A stretch of DNA of 64,000 nt from Eubacteriaceae bacterium. Lineage in GTDB: Bacteria > Bacillota > Clostridia > Oscillospirales > Acutalibacteraceae. The notes below the pieces were generated by a model. The model worked only from the letters and a program-made list of their open reading frames with translations. It was not told where the DNA came from and did no database searches. Each line of letters begins with the position of its first letter. Positions within the stretch are counted from its first letter, which is position 1. This document shows, piece after piece, positions 59,831 to 64,000 of the stretch. The DNA lies in NCBI GenBank assembly GCA_021770095.1, contig JAETRQ010000001.1, positions 224,930-288,929 of the forward strand, written 5' to 3'. The position numbers and the translations under genes are program-made.

Positions 59831-60901
59831 TTGAAAACAACCGATTCAATCTACAAACAACTACCCGATACACTCTTGCCCTGGTACAAACAACATGCAC
59901 GTAACCTTCCTTGGCGACAGGACACCGATCCTTATCATATCTGGCTTTCGGAAATTATGCTGCAACAGACACGTGTAGAGGCAGTACGGACATACTATCT
60001 TCGTTTTTTAAAACAACTTCCCAACATCCATGCTTTGGCTGAAGCACCGGAAAACCAACTGCTTAAACTGTGGGAGGGGCTTGGCTATTATAACCGGGCA
60101 CGCAATCTGCAAAAAGCGGCACGTGTGATTGAAACACAATATAACGGAATTTTCCCGAATCAATACAAAGACATCCTTGCTCTGCCCGGTATCGGTCCCT
60201 ATACTGCCGGTGCCATTTCTTCTATCTGTTTCAATCAGCCTTATGCTGCTGTAGACGGTAATGTACTGCGTATTATCACACGTATGACTAAAAATGATGC
60301 TCCGATTAATCAACTGCAAACGAAATCCGAAATCGCCGCACAACTTGAAAAGGTGTATCCGAAAAAAGATTGCGGGGCATTTACACAAGCGTTAATGGAG
60401 CTGGGGGCAATGGTTTGTACACCAAAATCGCCCAAATGTACAGAGTGTCCGGCAAATAAATTCTGCCTCGCATATATGAACAATACGGTGCTGCAGTATC
60501 CAATCAAAGAGCCGAAAAAGGATAAGCGTTTGGAGGAACGTACTGTCTTTTTATTGCAATGTGAAGACAGATATGCCCTGACTAAACGCACCGAAAGCGG
60601 TCTGCTTTCCGGTTTGTGGCAACTGCCGAATGTAATCGGCAATATGGATATTGAGCATGCATTGCATACTGCCGATACCTTTGGCGTTCAGCCTGTGGAA
60701 TTATATAAGCAGATGCAGCGTGTTCACATCTTTACACACATAAAATGGCAGATGACCTGTTATCATATTCTATGCAGCAAAAAAACATCTGATTTTGTTT
60801 GGGCTACTGCACAGGAAATTCAAACTACCTATGCACTGCCGACTGCATTCCGTATTTTTTTTGATTTCCATCACGAAGCCAATAAAACAGAAAACCGTTA
60901 A
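59831..60901 (+). CDS. mutY: A/G-specific adenine glycosylase
   Basis: LPWRQDTDPYHIWLSEIMLQQTRVEAV, LPGIGPYTAGAISSICFNQPYAAVDGNVLRIITR, Fe-S CTPKSPKCTECPANKFC; likely TTG start at 59831 with AAAGGAG upstream. Confidence 0.94.
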   Translation: MKTTDSIYKQLPDTLLPWYKQHARNLPWRQDTDPYHIWLSEIMLQQTRVEAVRTYYLRFLKQLPNIHALAEAPENQLLKLWEGLGYYNRARNLQKAARVIETQYNGIFPNQYKDILALPGIGPYTAGAISSICFNQPYAAVDGNVLRIITRMTKNDAPINQLQTKSEIAAQLEKVYPKKDCGAFTQALMELGAMVCTPKSPKCTECPANKFCLAYMNNTVLQYPIKEPKKDKRLEERTVFLLQCEDRYALTKRTESGLLSGLWQLPNVIGNMDIEHALHTADTFGVQPVELYKQMQRVHIFTHIKWQMTCYHILCSKKTSDFVWATAQEIQTTYALPTAFRIFFDFHHEANKTENR

Positions 60902-60956
60902 CCAACAGAAGAAAATGAGGCAAAAGCCTGTCTGTCAAACATCATCTGTCTGCTTT

Positions 60957-62047
60957 CAGTTCATTACAATATGTTCAATATTAACTGACTGATTTTCTTT
61001 TTCACCTGTAATCGTAATCAAAGTACCGCCTGTTTCCTTTGCAAAATTCCAAGGCACAGGTGAAGGACCTGTTTTAAGACCATATGTATAAGTAATTCCG
61101 TCATATGTAATACTTGCATTATTCTCGTGATCGTGACCGCAAAAGATGTACTGTGTTGAACCAAGTTATTTGCATTTATCTACAAAGCCCGATTGAACAG
61201 GTGCAGCACTGGGGAGATACTGACAATATCCGAATCCGTATTCTTCAGGAATTGTATAGGAACCGTCCTCTTCCTGTACTCCATATTTTTCTACAGCATC
61301 GTGAAATTCAGGCTGAGCAAAGTGTGAAAAGGTCATAGATGGTACTGTTCTTCCTGCTGCATTTTCAATACCCTTAACATTCCATTCATACCATGCAATC
61401 TGCTCATAACCCATATAAACTTCTTTTGTATAAGTTTCATTTGCTTCGTCAAGATACTTAATATACCGTCCATTATCAAACATAAAGAGCGAATAAACAG
61501 GATTACTGTCTTCTGTAATATTGATTACATAATTGCCGCAGCCGTAAAGATTGGACGGACCTTTCTGCATCAGGCAATACTCTGATTCCATATATTTATC
61601 TGTCTGCCAGTTCAGTGAATTTGTTGGTATTTCATTATCATGATTACCATAAACAGGCGCCCATGGAATTTTATAGTTATCCATATGCTTAATAAAATTA
61701 TTTATTGAAAATCGGCTTGCAAATGCAGACAAAACATCACCCGGAAGTACAATCAAATCAGGCTGTGTTTTTTCAACCAGTGCGTCCATCTGCTCATAGC
61801 ATTCTTTATTTTTGCCGAGATTTGCCCAAAGCTGCGTATCTGTAAACATAAGAATTTTAAAGTCTTCCCTATCCTTTTCGACTGTCTGAATTTTTGCAAT
61901 ATCAAACGTCTGATCTGCACTCCAAATTTCAATATGCTTTTTGCCGGTTAAAGGAAAAAAGAGTATTCCCGCGATTACCAATACAATGGCAAGCAATATA
62001 CATATGGCTGCTTTTACAATTTTAATTATTCTTGTTTTTTTAGTCAT
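60957..62047 (-). pseudogene. Metallophosphoesterase gene interrupted by one in-frame TAA (61166-61168)
   Basis: ORF ends ...GFVDKCK*, but the same frame continues LGSTQYIFCGHDHENNASITYDGITYTYGLKTGPSPVPWNFAKETGGTLITITGEKENQSVNIEHIVMN* to 60957, including the conserved GHDH motif. Confidence 0.88.
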
Positions 62048-62216
62048 AATACGAATCTTCTGTTATTTATATTAATACCATTATAACCTATTTAATCATA
62101 TTTTTCATCAAAAATCTTTGCCGGATTACAAACAGCAAGAATCTACCTAATAAATCGTATCCGCCCACATGGTCTTGACCGGTTACAGCATCATTTCACT
62201 ATAATAAAATTTTGCG

Positions 62217-63137
62217 TTAATTATAAAATTTATTTTGCAGGAAACGGATTCTCGTTTTCATACTTCTGATAACAATACTGCTCTTTGACGCCATTTCAAA
62301 ACCATGAATCGTGTTTTTTGTTTCATTCAGTATAACCGTATTTCCGGCCGTTCTCAAAGCATTTGCATATTCAACACCTTCATCATGCAAACAATCAAAT
62401 TCTGCCGTTTCAATATATGCTTCGGGCAAATCGGATAAATCTGCTGATTCAATAGGTGAAGCATACCGTATCTTATCCTCATCACTGCCCTGCAAATATA
62501 AATTCCACATTTTTTCAGATAATCGGCTGTTCCATATAGGCGTATCCGTATATTTTTGCATTGATGAGGTTTTCATCCGCCTGTCAATAACAGGATAAAT
62601 AAGCATCTGTGCGCATGGCTTAAACAAATTGTTATCTCTTGCCATAAGTGTTACAGCAGCCGCAAGATTACCGCCTGCACTGTCACCTGCTATAGTAATT
62701 CGCTCTTTGTCAACACCCAATTTATCGGCATTTTTTATAAGCCATTCCAATCCGCTGTAGCAGTCATTAACAGGAATGGGATATGCATTTTTCGGAGTTA
62801 AACGATAATCCACCATAAGCACTTTACATGGTGTTTGCATACAATACTGTTTAACAAGCCTGTAATGATACGGTGCTGCCTTATAAATGAAACCGCCGCC
62901 ATGGTAATACACCATTGCAGGAACATTTCCGCTGCAATTTTTAGGTTCATAAAACAGAGCATCAATTTGTCCGTTTGCAACATCAATCGTATGCTTAGTC
63001 ACCTTAACCTGTTGGTCTGAATGTTCAACTTGCATAAAAATCCCCAAAACCTTTTCGGCAATCGGTGAAAAAGCCTTAACAATCGGGAACGTCATAAACC
63101 GAATATATTTGAAATCCTTGCTTATATTATACTTCAT
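62217..63137 (-). CDS. Alpha/beta hydrolase (HSL-type esterase)
   Basis: VYYHGGGFIYKAAPYHY, DYRLTPKNAYP, TIAGDSAGGNLAAAV, HGFEM. Confidence 0.9.
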   Translation of the reverse strand: MKYNISKDFKYIRFMTFPIVKAFSPIAEKVLGIFMQVEHSDQQVKVTKHTIDVANGQIDALFYEPKNCSGNVPAMVYYHGGGFIYKAAPYHYRLVKQYCMQTPCKVLMVDYRLTPKNAYPIPVNDCYSGLEWLIKNADKLGVDKERITIAGDSAGGNLAAAVTLMARDNNLFKPCAQMLIYPVIDRRMKTSSMQKYTDTPIWNSRLSEKMWNLYLQGSDEDKIRYASPIESADLSDLPEAYIETAEFDCLHDEGVEYANALRTAGNTVILNETKNTIHGFEMASKSSIVIRSMKTRIRFLQNKFYN

Positions 63138-63311
63138 ATAATTACCTCTTTCAGTTTATGAATATCATTTTGAAATTCATGAACTGATTTTTATTTTCTG
63201 CGATATTCAAATTATATATTGATTATATTATACTATATTTAAAGATGGATGAAAATAATATATATCTAAAAATAACAGCAAAAAATCGGCACATAGCACA
63301 TACAGGTAATA

Positions 63312-63337
63312 AAAAATCCCGACGAATAATCGTCGGG
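63312..63337 (-). terminator. Terminator after ferredoxin gene
   Basis: CCCGACGA-ATAA-TCGTCGGG; minus-strand T run follows. Confidence 0.8.
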
Positions 63338-63394
63338 TATAAAAACATTTCAGTAGTTTCGCTGAGAAGTTTATGGTTAAAATATCATTCTGTT

Positions 63395-63577
63395 CTAATC
63401 CACCTCAATAGCATCTACCGGACAACTGTCTGCAGCCTCGTGAACAGAATTTTCCTGTTCAGGGGGAATCGTATCGTTTGCTTTTGCGGTTTTGCTGTCG
63501 GTCATGGAAAAAACTTCAGGACAAATACCCACACATAATCCACAGCCTATACAGTTTTCATTAACATGAGCAGTCAT
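63395..63577 (-). CDS. Ferredoxin (4Fe-4S)
   Basis: ENCIGCGLCVGICPEVFSM...ADSCPVDAIEVD. Confidence 0.92.
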   Translation of the reverse strand: MTAHVNENCIGCGLCVGICPEVFSMTDSKTAKANDTIPPEQENSVHEAADSCPVDAIEVD

Positions 63578-63829
63578 AAAAAACTCCTTTCAAATTTTCA
63601 AACGAAATTGCAAACTGTATTTGGATTTCTTCTTGTACACATGGAAAGAAAAATGTCACACAGACAGTTTTATTCTGCCAATCGCTTTCTGACACTTGGT
63701 ATTCTGATACGCATTCGATTCCTACAACTGTAATTCCGTCTGTTTTTCAATATTCCTGTACATAAAAGTATGCCACCGATTCATTAAACTATTCAAAATT
63801 TTACAACTGACGGATTTATCAAAAATCAT

Positions 63830-64000
63830 AACCACCCGTGAAACGGGTGGTTTGCACAAGGGCTAAAAGCCACTGATACTAACTCGCGTCTCAAGGCGCG
63901 GGCTTTCTCTTTGTTCAAGCCTTATTGTATTTGCCACTTTGGCATACCCCTAAAGGGGTTAATTTAAAAATGGGTCTTTGTATTCTTTTACGCTCAATTT
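63830..64000 (-). other. Dense hairpin region, candidate IS200/IS605-type element end or omega-RNA-like structure running off the window
   Basis: Perfect AACCACCCGT-GAA-ACGGGTGGTT (63830-63852), then GGCTAAAAGCC, CGCG...CGCG, TGCCACTTTGGCA, CCCCTAAAGGGG within 130 nt and no supported ORF. Confidence 0.35.

Overview
AT-rich chromosomal window that looks like a gut-type anaerobic Firmicute (Clostridia/Ruminococcaceae-like); the taxonomy is inferred from gene content only. It is dominated by glycan-utilisation genes: a GH95-like lipoprotein, GH16, a DUF6067/GH123-like protein, two GH29, GH31, GH2, GH38, GH36 and a DUF5054/GH38-like protein. These come with three AraC regulators, two MFS transporters and an unusual number of phosphoesterase-fold proteins. 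Other content: a glycosyltransferase + collagen-like (BclA-type) pair, a two-component/ABC module, a complete pantothenate/CoA operon, trxA/trxB with a Crp/Fnr regulator, a fructose-PTS operon carrying its own HPr and EI, Cu/Zn SOD, mutY, two small ferredoxins and three tRNAs. No rRNA, CRISPR array or intact prophage was seen. Strongest second-look items: (1) a metallophosphoesterase gene broken by one in-frame TAA, with the GHDH motif intact downstream; (2) an EEP-nuclease/PQQ-propeller chimera; (3) an 18-bp identical promoter-proximal motif on both sides of an araC gene, facing both GH operons; (4) a MerR-type 19-bp-spacer promoter in front of an AKR-AlkP-MFS-GH29 operon; (5) a perfect TGTGAC-N3-GTCACA palindrome at about -41 of trxA, beside a Crp-family gene; (6) a ~185-bp tandem repeat that multiplies the tRNA-Ser terminator; (7) a structured region at the right edge resembling an IS200/IS605-type end. 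No searches were run; family names rest on recognised motifs.
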